From Microvirga terrae (GTDB lineage: Bacteria; Pseudomonadota; Alphaproteobacteria; Rhizobiales; Beijerinckiaceae): a DNA stretch of 64,000 nt. Below the pieces are notes generated by a model. It searched no databases. It had not been told where the DNA came from and saw only the letters and a list, made by a program, of their open reading frames with translations. Below are positions 1 to 8,765 of the stretch, piece after piece. The stretch covers positions 4,028,001-4,092,000 of the forward strand of contig NZ_CP102845.1 in the NCBI RefSeq assembly GCF_013307435.2, in the 5' to 3' direction. The stretch's first letter is position 1, and every line of letters starts with the position of its first letter. The position numbers and the translations under genes are program-made.

Positions 1-192
1 GCCGGGGAGAAAGCCCTCGGCCGAACCGGGACCGGCGCCGAGGGCCGCGGCCTTCTGATGATCCGCCTCGACCGGGCGGCCGACGCGCTGCAAGCGGGCG
101 AAACCATCCGGGCCGGCGGCATCCCGGTGCAGCTCGAGAAACCGGCCTGGATCCGCTTTCCCTTCCCGGGCGAAGCCGGCCCTGCGCCTTAA
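1..192 (+). CDS. C-terminal fragment of an unidentified protein
   Basis: The window opens inside a reading frame that stays open from base 1 and ends at a TAA at 190-192, giving 63 residues. Codon use is strongly GC-rich at third positions, as in the neighbouring genes, which supports coding. The visible part has no membrane segment and no motif I recognise; it ends in a Pro/Phe-rich stretch. The start and most of the protein lie outside the window. I cannot assign a family. Confidence 0.55.
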   Translation, partial: AGEKALGRTGTGAEGRGLLMIRLDRAADALQAGETIRAGGIPVQLEKPAWIRFPFPGEAGPAP

Positions 193-209
193 GTTCTAGC
201 CGGTTTCGA

Positions 210-234
210 GGAACCACCGGGACCCATCGGGGTT
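210..234 (+). promoter_or_regulatory. Possible EcfG-type (general stress sigma) promoter
   Basis: GGAAC at 210-214 is followed after 16 bases by GGTT at 231-234, about 65 bases before the histidine kinase start. The alphaproteobacterial EcfG consensus is GGAAC-N16/17-CGTT, so the -10 has one mismatch. This is a pattern match only. Confidence 0.22.
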
Positions 235-298
235 ATAGACCACTGGGCCTGATCATGCGCCAAAGAAACGCGGACGGTCCTGTCGGGGAATTTTCTGG

Positions 299-2242
299 AT
301 GAATGCAGTGCCTGGTCATAGGACGTCGTCGGAGGGTCGCTTTCAACTCCTCGTCGACGCCGTCACGGATTACGCCATCTACATGCTCGACCCGACCGGT
401 GTCGTGATCAGCTGGAATCCAGGCGCCCAGCGTTTCAAAGGCTATGTGGAAAGCGAGATCATCGGCGAGCATTTCTCGCGCTTCTACACGGACGAGGACA
501 GGGCGACCGAGCTGCCGCGCCGCGCTTTGGAAACCGCCGCCCGCGAGGGCAAGTTCGAGGCGGAAGGCTGGCGGGTGCGCAAGGACGGCACCCGGTTCTG
601 GGCGCATGTGGTCATCGACCCAATCCGCAGCCCGCACGGGGAGCTGATCGGCTACGCCAAGATCACCCGCGACCTCACCGAGAGAAAGCTGGCCCAGGAG
701 GCCCTGAAGGAGAGCGAGGAGCGCTTCCGCCTGCTGGTCCAGGGCGTGACCGACTATGCCATCTACATGCTCGACCCCCAGGGCCGCGTGACGAACTGGA
801 ATCCAGGCGCCCAGCGCATCAAGGGCTATGCGGAGAGCGAGATCGTCGGCGAGCATTTCTCGCGCTTCTACACGGACGAGGACCGGGCGACCGAGCTGCC
901 GCGCCGCGCTTTGGAAACCGCCGCCCGCGAGGGCAAGTTCGAGGCGGAAGGCTGGCGGGTGCGCCGGGACGGCACACGGTTCTGGGCCAACGTCGTCATC
1001 GATCCAATCCGGAACGACCGGGGCGAGCTGATCGGCTATGCCAAGATCACCCGCGACATCACGGAACGCCGAGCGACGCAGGAGGCGCTCGAAGCGACGC
1101 AGCTGGCCCTTTTCCAGGCCCAGAAGATGGAGGCTGTCGGCCAGCTCACGGGCGGCGTCGCGCATGACTTCAACAACCTTCTGACGATCATCGTCAACAA
1201 CCTCGATCTCCTGACGCGCAACGCGCGCGATCCGCGCGACGTCAAGCTGATCGAGAGTGCGCAGCGCGCGGCCGAACGCGGCGCCAAGCTCACCCAGCAA
1301 TTGCTCGCCTTCTCCCGCCGCCAGCCCTTGCAGCCCGATGCGCACAATCCGAACACGCTCATCGAGGGCTTCGAGTCGGTTCTGCGGCGAGCCTGCGGCG
1401 AGATGATCCGGCTGCAGCTCTCGCTGCCTCAGCGGACCCGATGGGTCTCGGTCGACGCGCCTCAATTCGAGTCCGCGCTGCTCAACCTCATCGTCAACGC
1501 GCGCGACGCGATGCCGAAGGGCGGCTCCATCAAGATCATGACGGGAAACGCCACCCTCGGCGAGCAGGAAGCGGCAGCGTCGAACCTGCCGCCGGGCCAG
1601 TACGTCTCGATCGCCGTGCAGGACACCGGAACAGGCATGACGCCGGACATCGTCGAGCGCGTGTTCGAGCCCTTCTTCACCACCAAGGAGATCGGCAAGG
1701 GCACGGGCCTGGGACTGAGCCAGGTCTATGGCTTCGTGACCCAGTCGGGCGGCGCGATCAAGATCGACAGCACCCCCGGCCAGGGCACCAAGGTCATCAT
1801 GCTTCTGCCGGCCCAGGAGAGCGGCGACGAGGCGTCAGGGGAGGACGACGAGACGGAGCGTCCGGCCCGGGACAGCGCCGGGACCGTGCTGATCGTCGAG
1901 GACGAGCCCGCCGTCCTGGAGGTCGCGAGCGACATCTTCGACAGCCTCGGCTACGACGTGGTGACGGCGACCGACGCCAACGAGGCGCTCAAGGTTCTCG
2001 AGGATGACCCGTCCATCGACGTCCTGTTCAGCGACGTGATCATGCCCAACGGGATGAACGGGGTCGAGCTGTCGCGACGGGCCCGCGAGATGCGGCCCGA
2101 TCTCAAGATCCTGCTCGCTTCGGGGTATCCCATGTCGGCCCTGCCCTCCGACGGCCTGGGCGCAGGCGTGTCGTTCATCAGCAAGCCCTACCGCTGGACC
2201 GAGCTCGCCGACAAGCTGCGGGCGCTCCGCACGGTCGGCTGA
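299..2242 (+). CDS. Hybrid sensor histidine kinase, PAS-PAS-HisKA-HATPase-REC
   Basis: A 647-residue cytoplasmic signalling kinase with no signal peptide or membrane segment. Two PAS domains (about 16-130 and 145-258) precede a HisKA domain with the phospho-acceptor His289 in the GGVAHDFNN motif, an HATPase with the N-box NARDA near 400-404 and G-boxes DTGTGM and GKGTGLGL, and a C-terminal receiver whose phospho-acceptor is Asp579 in FSDVIMP. By family logic it autophosphorylates and passes phosphate to its own receiver, probably on to a partner not seen here. The ligand is unknown. The two PAS copies are almost identical in DNA, which is unusual. A weak EcfG-like promoter lies upstream. The family assignment is firm; the stimulus is not. 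Confidence 0.93.
   Translation: MNAVPGHRTSSEGRFQLLVDAVTDYAIYMLDPTGVVISWNPGAQRFKGYVESEIIGEHFSRFYTDEDRATELPRRALETAAREGKFEAEGWRVRKDGTRFWAHVVIDPIRSPHGELIGYAKITRDLTERKLAQEALKESEERFRLLVQGVTDYAIYMLDPQGRVTNWNPGAQRIKGYAESEIVGEHFSRFYTDEDRATELPRRALETAAREGKFEAEGWRVRRDGTRFWANVVIDPIRNDRGELIGYAKITRDITERRATQEALEATQLALFQAQKMEAVGQLTGGVAHDFNNLLTIIVNNLDLLTRNARDPRDVKLIESAQRAAERGAKLTQQLLAFSRRQPLQPDAHNPNTLIEGFESVLRRACGEMIRLQLSLPQRTRWVSVDAPQFESALLNLIVNARDAMPKGGSIKIMTGNATLGEQEAAASNLPPGQYVSIAVQDTGTGMTPDIVERVFEPFFTTKEIGKGTGLGLSQVYGFVTQSGGAIKIDSTPGQGTKVIMLLPAQESGDEASGEDDETERPARDSAGTVLIVEDEPAVLEVASDIFDSLGYDVVTATDANEALKVLEDDPSIDVLFSDVIMPNGMNGVELSRRAREMRPDLKILLASGYPMSALPSDGLGAGVSFISKPYRWTELADKLRALRTVG
463..964 (+). repeat. 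Near-identical internal direct repeat encoding two PAS cores
   Basis: Bases 463-580 and 847-964 (offset 384) match over 118 bases with one visible difference, A at 500 against C at 884, which changes AGG to CGG and is silent (Arg). The bases around this core diverge more. The repeat encodes the PAS core from the GEHFSRFYTDED motif to the GWRVR motif. Confidence 0.9.
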
Positions 2243-2339
2243 CGCCCATCGTCCGGCGTGATGGAGAGCATCGGGATTTTTGATTGGTCCTGTCCGGCCT
2301 GAATCGCTAACATTCCCGGCCTGCTCCATCGGGAATGCC

Positions 2340-2987
2340 ATGTACCAGCCGCCGCATTTCCGCGAGGACGATCTCGCGGTTCAACACGCTCTCATCAAGG
2401 CCCATCCGTTCGGCCTTCTGGTGACGTTCGGCAGCGAGGGGCTCGAAGCCAATCCCATTCCCTTCGTGCTGGACGCCTCGGCCTCTGCGCGCGGAACCCT
2501 CAAGGCTCATCTGTCCCGCGCCAATCCCCAGTGGCGGACCTTCGACCCCGACCAGGAGGCCCTCGTGGTCTTTCAGGGCCCCGAGACCTACATCACGCCG
2601 TCCTGGTATGCGGCCAAGCGCGAGCACGGCAAGGTGGTGCCGACCTGGAACTACGCCATCGTGCAGGCCCGCGGCCGGCTCATCATCAGGGACGATCCGG
2701 ACTGGCTGCGGCGGCAGATCGGCGCCATGACCGACCTGCAGGAAGGGCCGCGGCCGGAGCCCTGGAGCGTCGGCGATGCGCCCGCCCCCTTCGTGGCCGC
2801 CCAGCTCAAGGGCATCGTCGGCATCGAGATCGAGATCACCCGGATCGAGGGCAAGTGGAAGGTGAGCCAGAACCGCTCCGAGGCCGACCGGATCGGCGTG
2901 TCGGCGGGCCTGCGCCTGTCCGCGGACGATGCCTCGCGCCGGATGGCGGAGCTGGTCGACGCGCGGGGAGCCCGGCCGCGTGAATGA
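2340..2987 (+). CDS. PaiB-like FMN-binding negative regulator family protein
   Basis: A 215-residue protein starting MYQPPHF, the usual start of PaiB-family proteins. The family signature is visible: NPIPF, the HLSRANPQW stretch, then YITPSWY and VPTWNY in the central split-barrel flavin-binding fold. In Bacillus PaiB is linked to repression of sporulation and protease genes; in proteobacteria its role is mostly untested. An in-frame upstream start at 2280 exists, but the extra residues look unlike the family. The stop overlaps the GTG start of the acetyltransferase gene by eight bases. In Bacillus, too, paiB sits next to an acetyltransferase (PaiA), so the pairing is suggestive, though this acetyltransferase is AAC(6')-like rather than PaiA-like. 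Confidence 0.85.
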   Translation: MYQPPHFREDDLAVQHALIKAHPFGLLVTFGSEGLEANPIPFVLDASASARGTLKAHLSRANPQWRTFDPDQEALVVFQGPETYITPSWYAAKREHGKVVPTWNYAIVQARGRLIIRDDPDWLRRQIGAMTDLQEGPRPEPWSVGDAPAPFVAAQLKGIVGIEIEITRIEGKWKVSQNRSEADRIGVSAGLRLSADDASRRMAELVDARGARPRE

Positions 2988-3450
2988 CGGCACCGGCCCG
3001 AGGATCGAGCCCTGCGCCCTCCACTCCCTGGAGGAATGGGCCGTCCTGCGCCATGCCCTCTGGCCGGAAGCTCCGGTGCAGGACCATCTCTCCGACGCGC
3101 AGGCCATGCTCTGGGAGCAGAAGAAGGCCGCCGCCTTTCTCGTCCGCCTGCCCGACGGCACGGCGGCCGGCTTTGCCGAGGCCGCCCTGCGCCATGACTA
3201 CGTGAACGGCTGCAGCACCTCGCCCGTGGCGTTCCTCGAAGGCATCTACGTGGAACCGGAACACCGCCACCGGGGGCTCGCCCGCCTGCTCTGCCGCGCC
3301 GTTGAGGCTTGGGCGCGGCGGCACGGCTGCCGCGAGTTCGCCTCCGATGCCCTGCTCGCCAACACGGCCTCGCACGGCATGCACGAAGCCCTGGGATTCG
3401 AGGAGACGGAGCGGATCGTCTGCTACCGCAAGCCGCTGTCCTCCTCCTGA
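2980..3450 (+). CDS. AAC(6')-I-like GNAT acetyltransferase
   Basis: A 156-residue GNAT-fold acetyltransferase that follows the aminoglycoside 6'-N-acetyltransferase pattern: LRHALWP near the N-terminus, then RHDYVNG, SPVAFLEGIYV, the acetyl-CoA loop RHRGLARLL, FASDAL, and ALGFEETERIVCYRK at the end. I chose the GTG at 2980 because it gives the usual family length and couples to the upstream PaiB-like gene (overlap 2980-2987); a longer frame from 2929 lies entirely within that gene. Chromosomal genes like this may or may not give measurable aminoglycoside resistance, so the substrate is an inference. Confidence 0.85.
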   Translation: MNDGTGPRIEPCALHSLEEWAVLRHALWPEAPVQDHLSDAQAMLWEQKKAAAFLVRLPDGTAAGFAEAALRHDYVNGCSTSPVAFLEGIYVEPEHRHRGLARLLCRAVEAWARRHGCREFASDALLANTASHGMHEALGFEETERIVCYRKPLSSS

Positions 3451-3493
3451 GGAGTTCTGAAAAGCGGGCCGGGGACGACACCCTCGCCGTCTT

Positions 3494-3517
3494 TACCGGC
3501 ACAAGCCCGGCGATGAC
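3494..3517. repeat. Single degenerate arm of the composite palindromic element
   Basis: A stretch related to ACCGG-ACAAG-CCCGGCGATGAC matches one arm of the intergenic element found throughout the window. It lies between the acetyltransferase gene and tag. Confidence 0.6.
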
Positions 3518-3579
3518 ATGTGGGATGAATTGCCCCTGCCCGTCTTCCCGTTTCCCTGCAGCCCCGCTACACACGTTCC

Positions 3580-4188
3580 ATGACCGACGGACTGATCCTG
3601 CATCCCGATCACAAGACCCGCTGCTGGTGGCCCGGAACCGACCCCTTCTACGTCGCCTATCACGACACGGAATGGGGCGTGCCGGAACGCGACGACCGGG
3701 CCCTGTTCGAGAAGCTCATTCTCGACGGCTTCCAGGCGGGCCTGTCCTGGATCACGATCCTGCGCAAGCGCGAGAATTTCCGCCGCGCCTTCGCGGGCTT
3801 CGATCCGGCGGTGATCGCCCGGTTCGACCAGGCGCAGGTCGAGGCGCTGATGCTCGAGACCGGCATCGTGCGCAACCGCGCCAAGATCGAGGCGACGATC
3901 GCCGGCGCCCGCGCCTGGCTGGTGATCCAGGAGCGCGGCGGCTTCTCGCGCTTCCTGTGGGATTTCGTCGACGGGCGGCCGGTCCAGACCAATGCGAAGA
4001 CCCGCCGCGATGTGCCGACGGAGACCGAGGTCTCGCGCAAGATCTCGAAGGCTCTGAAGAAGGAGGGCTTCAACTTCGTCGGCCCCACCATCGTCTACGC
4101 CTTCATGCAGGCGGTCGGCATGACGAACGACCATCTCACCGGCTGCTATCGCCACGCGGAATGCGCGGACCTCGCCGGGACACTCTGA
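3580..4188 (+). CDS. tag: DNA-3-methyladenine glycosylase I
   Basis: A 202-residue base-excision repair enzyme that removes 3-methyladenine from alkylated DNA. The Tag signature is clear: RCWW near residue 15, HDTEWG near 28, LFEKLILDGFQAGLSW, FNFVGPTIVYAFMQAVGMTNDH and the C-terminal HLTGCYRH. The early Cys and His and the late His/Cys are the family zinc ligands, so all four are present. Length is normal. The stop overlaps the ATG of the HD-domain gene (TGATG), so the two are probably co-translated. No LexA box is visible upstream. Confidence 0.96.
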   Translation: MTDGLILHPDHKTRCWWPGTDPFYVAYHDTEWGVPERDDRALFEKLILDGFQAGLSWITILRKRENFRRAFAGFDPAVIARFDQAQVEALMLETGIVRNRAKIEATIAGARAWLVIQERGGFSRFLWDFVDGRPVQTNAKTRRDVPTETEVSRKISKALKKEGFNFVGPTIVYAFMQAVGMTNDHLTGCYRHAECADLAGTL

Positions 4189-4781
4189 TGGGCAAGGAAC
4201 CCCGCGTCTGGCAGCGGATGCTCTCCGGCCGCCGCCTCAACCTGCTCGACCCCTCGCCCCTCGACGTCGAGCTCGACGACATCGCCCACGGGCTTGCCCG
4301 CGTGGCCCGCTGGAACGGGCAGACGGTGGGCGGGCACATCTTCTCCGTCGCGCAGCACAGCCTGCTCGTCGAGGCCATCGCCAGCCACACGAACCCGGAC
4401 ATGTCGCGCGAGTGGCGCCTCGCGGTGCTGCTCCACGACGCGCCGGAATACGTGATCGGCGATATCATCTCGCCCTTCAAGGCGGTGATCGGCGACGCCT
4501 ACAAGACCATCGAGGCCGGGCTGCTCGGGGCGATCCATCTGCATTTCGGCCTGCCCGCCCAACCGGCCGCGGCGCTCAAGCGCTTCATCAAGCAGGCCGA
4601 CCGCCAGGCGGCCTTCCTGGAGGCGACGCATCTCGCGGGCTTTTCCCGCGAGGAGGCGCTCAAGCTCTTCGGCCGGCCCGAGCCCCTGCCCCGGTCCGTG
4701 CTCGCCCTGCTGGAGCCCTGGCCGGTGGCGGACGCGGAGGACCGTTACAGCGAGAAGGTGACGATGGCGCTGGCGGGGTGA
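4188..4781 (+). CDS. HD-domain phosphohydrolase (YfbR-like)
   Basis: A 197-residue HD-superfamily metal-dependent phosphohydrolase. Visible metal-binding residues are His57 (VAQHS), the His83-Asp84 pair in LLHDAPEYVIGDI, and a later Asp in KQADRQ. The layout resembles YfbR-type 5'-deoxynucleotidases, which clean up deoxynucleoside monophosphates, but the substrate cannot be read from sequence. The start is fixed by overlap with the tag stop; an upstream in-frame extension runs through tag in another frame and is not credible. Coupling to a DNA repair glycosylase would fit a nucleotide-pool role. Confidence 0.88.
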   Translation: MGKEPRVWQRMLSGRRLNLLDPSPLDVELDDIAHGLARVARWNGQTVGGHIFSVAQHSLLVEAIASHTNPDMSREWRLAVLLHDAPEYVIGDIISPFKAVIGDAYKTIEAGLLGAIHLHFGLPAQPAAALKRFIKQADRQAAFLEATHLAGFSREEALKLFGRPEPLPRSVLALLEPWPVADAEDRYSEKVTMALAG

Positions 4782-4818
4782 AGCCGTAGCTTCCGCATTC
4801 TTCAACGCTCGTACTCGC

Positions 4819-4907
4819 GTCATCACCGGCCTTGTGCCGGTGATCCCGATTGCTTGAAGCACCGTACCGTTCCGTATCGGGATGGCCGGGACAAGCCCGG
4901 CCATGAC
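4819..4907 (+). repeat. Composite palindromic element, orientation A
   Basis: Left hairpin GTCATCACCGG/CCGGTGAT, a short spacer containing CTTGAAGC, and right hairpin GATGGCCGG/CCGGCCATGAC. It lies after the HD gene and before the phosphatase gene. Confidence 0.9.
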
Positions 4908-5017
4908 GGTGAGGGTATCCACCCCGGCGGCCGCCGAACGGGAATGACATCGGTGTTAAGTTCATGGCCGTGATCCGAATCGTGTAAGGCTGCCCGCCAC
5001 CTCCGAGAACCCACCCC

Positions 5018-5536
5018 ATGCCGACCCTGCACGTCTGCCCCCTTTCCCGCCTGACCGAGACCGTGACGGCGACCCGCGCGAGCCATGTGGTGAGCCTCAT
5101 GGGGGCCGGCGCCGCCGTGGAGCGTCCCGCCGGCATCGCGGCCGAGCGCCATCTCTTCATCGGGGTCAGCGATATCGTGGAGCCCCTGGAGGGCTATGTC
5201 CTGCCGGCCGCCGAGCATATCGAGCGGATTCTCGGCTTCGTGCAGGCCTGGGGCCGGGAGAGCCCTCTGGTCTTTCATTGCTGGGCCGGAATCAGCCGCT
5301 CCACCGCGGCCGCCTATATCGCGGCCTGCGCGCTGGCGCCCGAGCGGGACGAAGCCGGGATCGCGCTCGAGTTGCGCGGGGCCTCCCCCAGCGCGACGCC
5401 GAACCCGCGCTTTGTCGCCCTGGCCGATGATCTCCTCGGGCGTCGGGGCCGCATGGTCGAGGCGATCCGGTCCATCGGCCGAGGCGCCGAGGCTATGGAG
5501 GGCACACCCTTCATGTTACAGCTTAGCTGCCGATAG
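5018..5536 (+). CDS. Dual-specificity/tyrosine phosphatase-like protein
   Basis: A 172-residue protein with the Cys-based phosphatase loop HCWAGISRS at 87-95 (nucleophile Cys88, Arg94), the HCxxGxxRS/T signature. Asp52 in GVSDI is a plausible general acid. The rest matches a family of short alphaproteobacterial tyrosine-phosphatase-like proteins. Its substrate (phosphoprotein, phosphoinositide or nucleotide) is unknown. It stands alone, after a palindromic repeat and 158 bases before a DUF2339 gene. Confidence 0.85.
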   Translation: MPTLHVCPLSRLTETVTATRASHVVSLMGAGAAVERPAGIAAERHLFIGVSDIVEPLEGYVLPAAEHIERILGFVQAWGRESPLVFHCWAGISRSTAAAYIAACALAPERDEAGIALELRGASPSATPNPRFVALADDLLGRRGRMVEAIRSIGRGAEAMEGTPFMLQLSCR

Positions 5537-5694
5537 CCGATTCCACCTGGGTCGGTCGCCGTGCTCGCGCATCGCGTGGAAAAGTGGATCCGGTTTTCGC
5601 TGACGAGGCCCTTCGGGTCCACCCTGAACGATGCGCCGGCCAAGAAAGGGAGCATCCGATCCGATGCTCTGACCGATGACTCGGAGGCTGCCCC

Positions 5695-8394
5695 TTGGAC
5701 GACATGGTCCTGCTCGCTCTGCTGGTTCTGAGCATTCCCGCCTGCGCCATCGCCGGGCTGGTCCTCGGCCTCTCGGCCCGCAGGAAGCTTATCATTCTCC
5801 AAGAGCACATCGCGGCTCTCGAAGGCGAGTTGCGCCTGATCAAGGCACGGGCGGGCGGAGGCGCTCCGTCGGCCGATCACGCTCCGGTTCCGGAACCGAC
5901 CGTCGAACAGCCCGCGGAGCCGGAGCCTGAACCCGACCCGTCACCGGAACCCGTTCCGACAACCGCCCCGGTCCCGGCGATCCCGGCCGCAGCGCCGCAG
6001 CCCGCCGCAAAGACACGGGACTTCGAAGAGAAGCTCGGCGCCCGCTGGGCCGTCTGGGTCGGCGGCGTCGCCCTGGCGTTCGGCGGCATCTTCCTCGTGC
6101 GCTATTCCATCGAGCAGAACCTGCTCAGCCCCGGGACGCGGATCGCCCTGGGCGGGCTTTTCGCGCTTCTCCTGATCGGCGCGGGCGAATGGCTGCGCCG
6201 CCGGGAGCAGGATCTCAGGCTGCCGGGCCTTCCGTCCGCCAACGTTCCGGCCATTCTGACGGCGGCCGGCACCTGCACGGCCTTCGCGTCGGCCTATGCG
6301 GCCTATGCCCTCTACGGTCTGATCGGACCGGGCGCGACCTTCGTGACCCTCGGCATCGTGGCGGTGCTGACCATGATCGCCGCGACCCTGCATGGTCCGA
6401 TCCTCGCGGCCCTCGGGCTCCTCGGCGCAATGGGCAGCCCTCTTCTCGTGTCCTCCGACAGGCCCCAGCCCTGGGCGCTCGTGATCTACCTCGCCTTCGT
6501 GGTGCTGCCGGCCTACGGGGTCGCGCGCCTGCGCGTCTGGCGCTGGCTGGCGCTCGCCGCCCCCATCGGGGTGCTCGCCTGGACGTTCCTCATCTTTATC
6601 CTGGACGGGACGGATGCCCTGCCGGCCATGGTGCATCTCGTGATCCAGACCGGCCTCGCGGCCGCCTTCCTGGCGGTCGTCCCCTATCGGCACGTTCCCG
6701 ACCAGGAGGCCCGCATCGACCGGCCCGCGAGCGGCATCCTCCTGGCCTTCGCCCTGGCCGGCATCGCCATATCGGGATCCGTCATCGTCGGCGACGGCCG
6801 CCCGGTCTTCGTCGCCGCGCTCGGGCTCGTCCTCCTGGCGACCGGCATCCGCGTCCCGGCCGCCGCGCCGGCGGCCGCCTGGGCGGCCCTGACCGCCGCG
6901 GGCGCCCTCCTGGTCTGGCCGATCGCAGCCGAGGTCGGCGGGACGCCGGAAAGCCTCTTCTATCAGGAGGGCGACGCCTTCGCGGTTCGGCCCCACGCGG
7001 TCGAGGCCTTTCTCGGGCTCGCCCTTCTGGCTCCGGCGGCCGTCGCGGGAGCCTCGCTGGTCCGGCTCGCACGATCGCCCGGTCTTCGCCTCGCCACGGC
7101 CGCCTGGTACGCGGGAGCGGCGACCGCCGGCCCGCTCCTGGCGCTCATCGCCGCCTATTGGCGTGTGACCGACTTCGAGCCGAGCCTGTCCTTCGCCCTG
7201 GTCGCCGGCGGCCTGGCGCTTGCCTTCGTGCTGGCATCGCAATGGCTCATCCGCCGCAACCCCGGGGACGCGCCTGCCCTGCGCCTCGGCCTCGGCGCCA
7301 CGGCCTCGGCGGCGCTCGCGGGTCTGGCGCTCGGCCTGACCTTCGCGCTCGACAAGGGCATGCTCACGGTGGCCTTCGCCCTGACGGCCCTCGGCACGGC
7401 CTGGATCGCCGACAGGATCGCCATTCCGGCCCTGCGCTACGCGGTGGGGGCCATCGGGGTGATCATCCTGGGACGGCTGATCTGGGACCCGACCATCGTC
7501 GGGGGCGACCCCGGCCCGGTCCTGATCAACTGGCTCCTCTGGGGCTACGGTGTTCCGGCCCTGGCCTTCCTGGCGGCGAGCCGCCTGCTCCAGCGAACGG
7601 GCCGCGACTGGACCGTGCGGCTCACGGAGAGCCTCGGGATCGCGTTCGCGGCCTTCCTGGTCTTCTTCGAGATCCGCCACGCGCTCCGGGCCGGAGATCC
7701 CCTGGCCGCGACCACCGACCTTCTGGAGATCGGCCTCGTTGCGACAGAAAGCTTCGTCTTCGCACTCGTCCTCACGCGCCTCGACGTCCGGCACGCCGAC
7801 CCGGTCTATCGCTGGGGTTCGCTGATCTTCCGGGTCCTGTCCCTGGTTCTCTGCGCGGGCGGGCTCCTTCTCGTGGCCAATCCCCTTCTGACCGAGGAGG
7901 AGATCCCGGGAGGGCCGATCTTCAACGCGCTCATCCCGGCCTATCTCCTGCCGGCCATCCTGGCCGCCGGTCTGGCCCTCGTGGAGCGGCGCGCCCGGCC
8001 GCCCCTCTACAGCCTCTCCTCGGCGGTCCTGAGCCTCGTCCTGTTCTCGACCTATGTCGGACTGGCGATCCGGCGGATCGCCGCCGGTCCCCAGCTCGCC
8101 CTTTGGCAGGGCTTCACGCAGGGCGAGCAATGGAGCTACTCGCTGGCGCTCCTCGTCATCGGCATCCTCCTGCTCGGCCTGGGCCTCGCCTTCAACAGCC
8201 GTCCCGCGCGGCTCGTCTCGGCCATCTACCTGGTGCTGGCAGTGCTGAAGGTCTTCATCATCGACCTGTCCAACCTGGAGGGAGTCATGCGGGCCCTGTC
8301 ATTTATTGGCCTGGGGCTTGTTCTCATCGGGATCGGTCTCGTCTATCAGAGACTCCTCGCGCGCCGACCAAGCGATGCCGCAATTCCATCGTGA
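5695..8394 (+). CDS. DUF2339 multi-spanning membrane protein
   Basis: An 899-residue inner-membrane protein of unknown function. It begins with a membrane segment (residues 4-25), then a short coiled stretch, a Pro/Glu-rich linker (about 60-105) and a motif [19 protein letters not shown] that opens a long run of more than 20 hydrophobic segments, as in DUF2339 proteins. The TTG at 5695 is preferred because GGAGG at 5683-5687 is seven bases upstream; the ATG at 5704 is too far from that site. No biochemical role is established for this family. It lies 35 bases before xseB and may share a transcript with it. Confidence 0.85.
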   Translation: MDDMVLLALLVLSIPACAIAGLVLGLSARRKLIILQEHIAALEGELRLIKARAGGGAPSADHAPVPEPTVEQPAEPEPEPDPSPEPVPTTAPVPAIPAAAPQPAAKTRDFEEKLGARWAVWVGGVALAFGGIFLVRYSIEQNLLSPGTRIALGGLFALLLIGAGEWLRRREQDLRLPGLPSANVPAILTAAGTCTAFASAYAAYALYGLIGPGATFVTLGIVAVLTMIAATLHGPILAALGLLGAMGSPLLVSSDRPQPWALVIYLAFVVLPAYGVARLRVWRWLALAAPIGVLAWTFLIFILDGTDALPAMVHLVIQTGLAAAFLAVVPYRHVPDQEARIDRPASGILLAFALAGIAISGSVIVGDGRPVFVAALGLVLLATGIRVPAAAPAAAWAALTAAGALLVWPIAAEVGGTPESLFYQEGDAFAVRPHAVEAFLGLALLAPAAVAGASLVRLARSPGLRLATAAWYAGAATAGPLLALIAAYWRVTDFEPSLSFALVAGGLALAFVLASQWLIRRNPGDAPALRLGLGATASAALAGLALGLTFALDKGMLTVAFALTALGTAWIADRIAIPALRYAVGAIGVIILGRLIWDPTIVGGDPGPVLINWLLWGYGVPALAFLAASRLLQRTGRDWTVRLTESLGIAFAAFLVFFEIRHALRAGDPLAATTDLLEIGLVATESFVFALVLTRLDVRHADPVYRWGSLIFRVLSLVLCAGGLLLVANPLLTEEEIPGGPIFNALIPAYLLPAILAAGLALVERRARPPLYSLSSAVLSLVLFSTYVGLAIRRIAAGPQLALWQGFTQGEQWSYSLALLVIGILLLGLGLAFNSRPARLVSAIYLVLAVLKVFIIDLSNLEGVMRALSFIGLGLVLIGIGLVYQRLLARRPSDAAIPS

Positions 8395-8429
8395 GATCGG
8401 GCCAGGACAGAGATTTGACGGATATCCGC

Positions 8430-8678
8430 ATGACCGACACCGCCTCCATCAAGACCCTCCCCTTCGAGAAGGCCCTGGCCGAGCTGGAGGACATCGTCCG
8501 CCGTCTCGAGCGCGGCGACGTGCCCCTCGAGGACTCGATCGCCATCTACGAGCGCGGCGAGGCCCTGAAGAAGCATTGCGAGCAGCTCCTCAAGAAGGCC
8601 GAGGCCCGCATCGAGAAGATCACCATCGGGCCCGACGGCGCCGCCTCTGGCACGGCTCCGCTGGACGTGGCGGAATAA
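8430..8678 (+). CDS. xseB: Exodeoxyribonuclease VII small subunit
   Basis: An 82-residue protein with the XseB core [39 protein letters not shown] and [11 protein letters not shown], which forms the helical hairpin binding XseA. Exonuclease VII degrades single-stranded DNA to oligonucleotides. The start at ATG 8430 gives normal length. The gene comes before dxs, as in many alphaproteobacteria, but no farnesyl-diphosphate synthase gene lies between them here. Confidence 0.95.
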   Translation: MTDTASIKTLPFEKALAELEDIVRRLERGDVPLEDSIAIYERGEALKKHCEQLLKKAEARIEKITIGPDGAASGTAPLDVAE

Positions 8679-8765
8679 TCGGGCCGAGCAGGAAGGTTGG
8701 GGCCTCGCGTTTGACCCGGGTGCTTCCCGAACCTATCTCCTGGTGACGGCCACCCGGCTTCAAGC

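Noticed and set aside
5941..8130. A long minus-strand frame opposite the DUF2339 gene (and similar long antisense frames elsewhere, e.g. opposite dxs, ppdK and glyS)
   Set aside because: They are shadows caused by high GC at third positions; their products are Arg/Gly/Asp-rich low-complexity sequence without family motifs.
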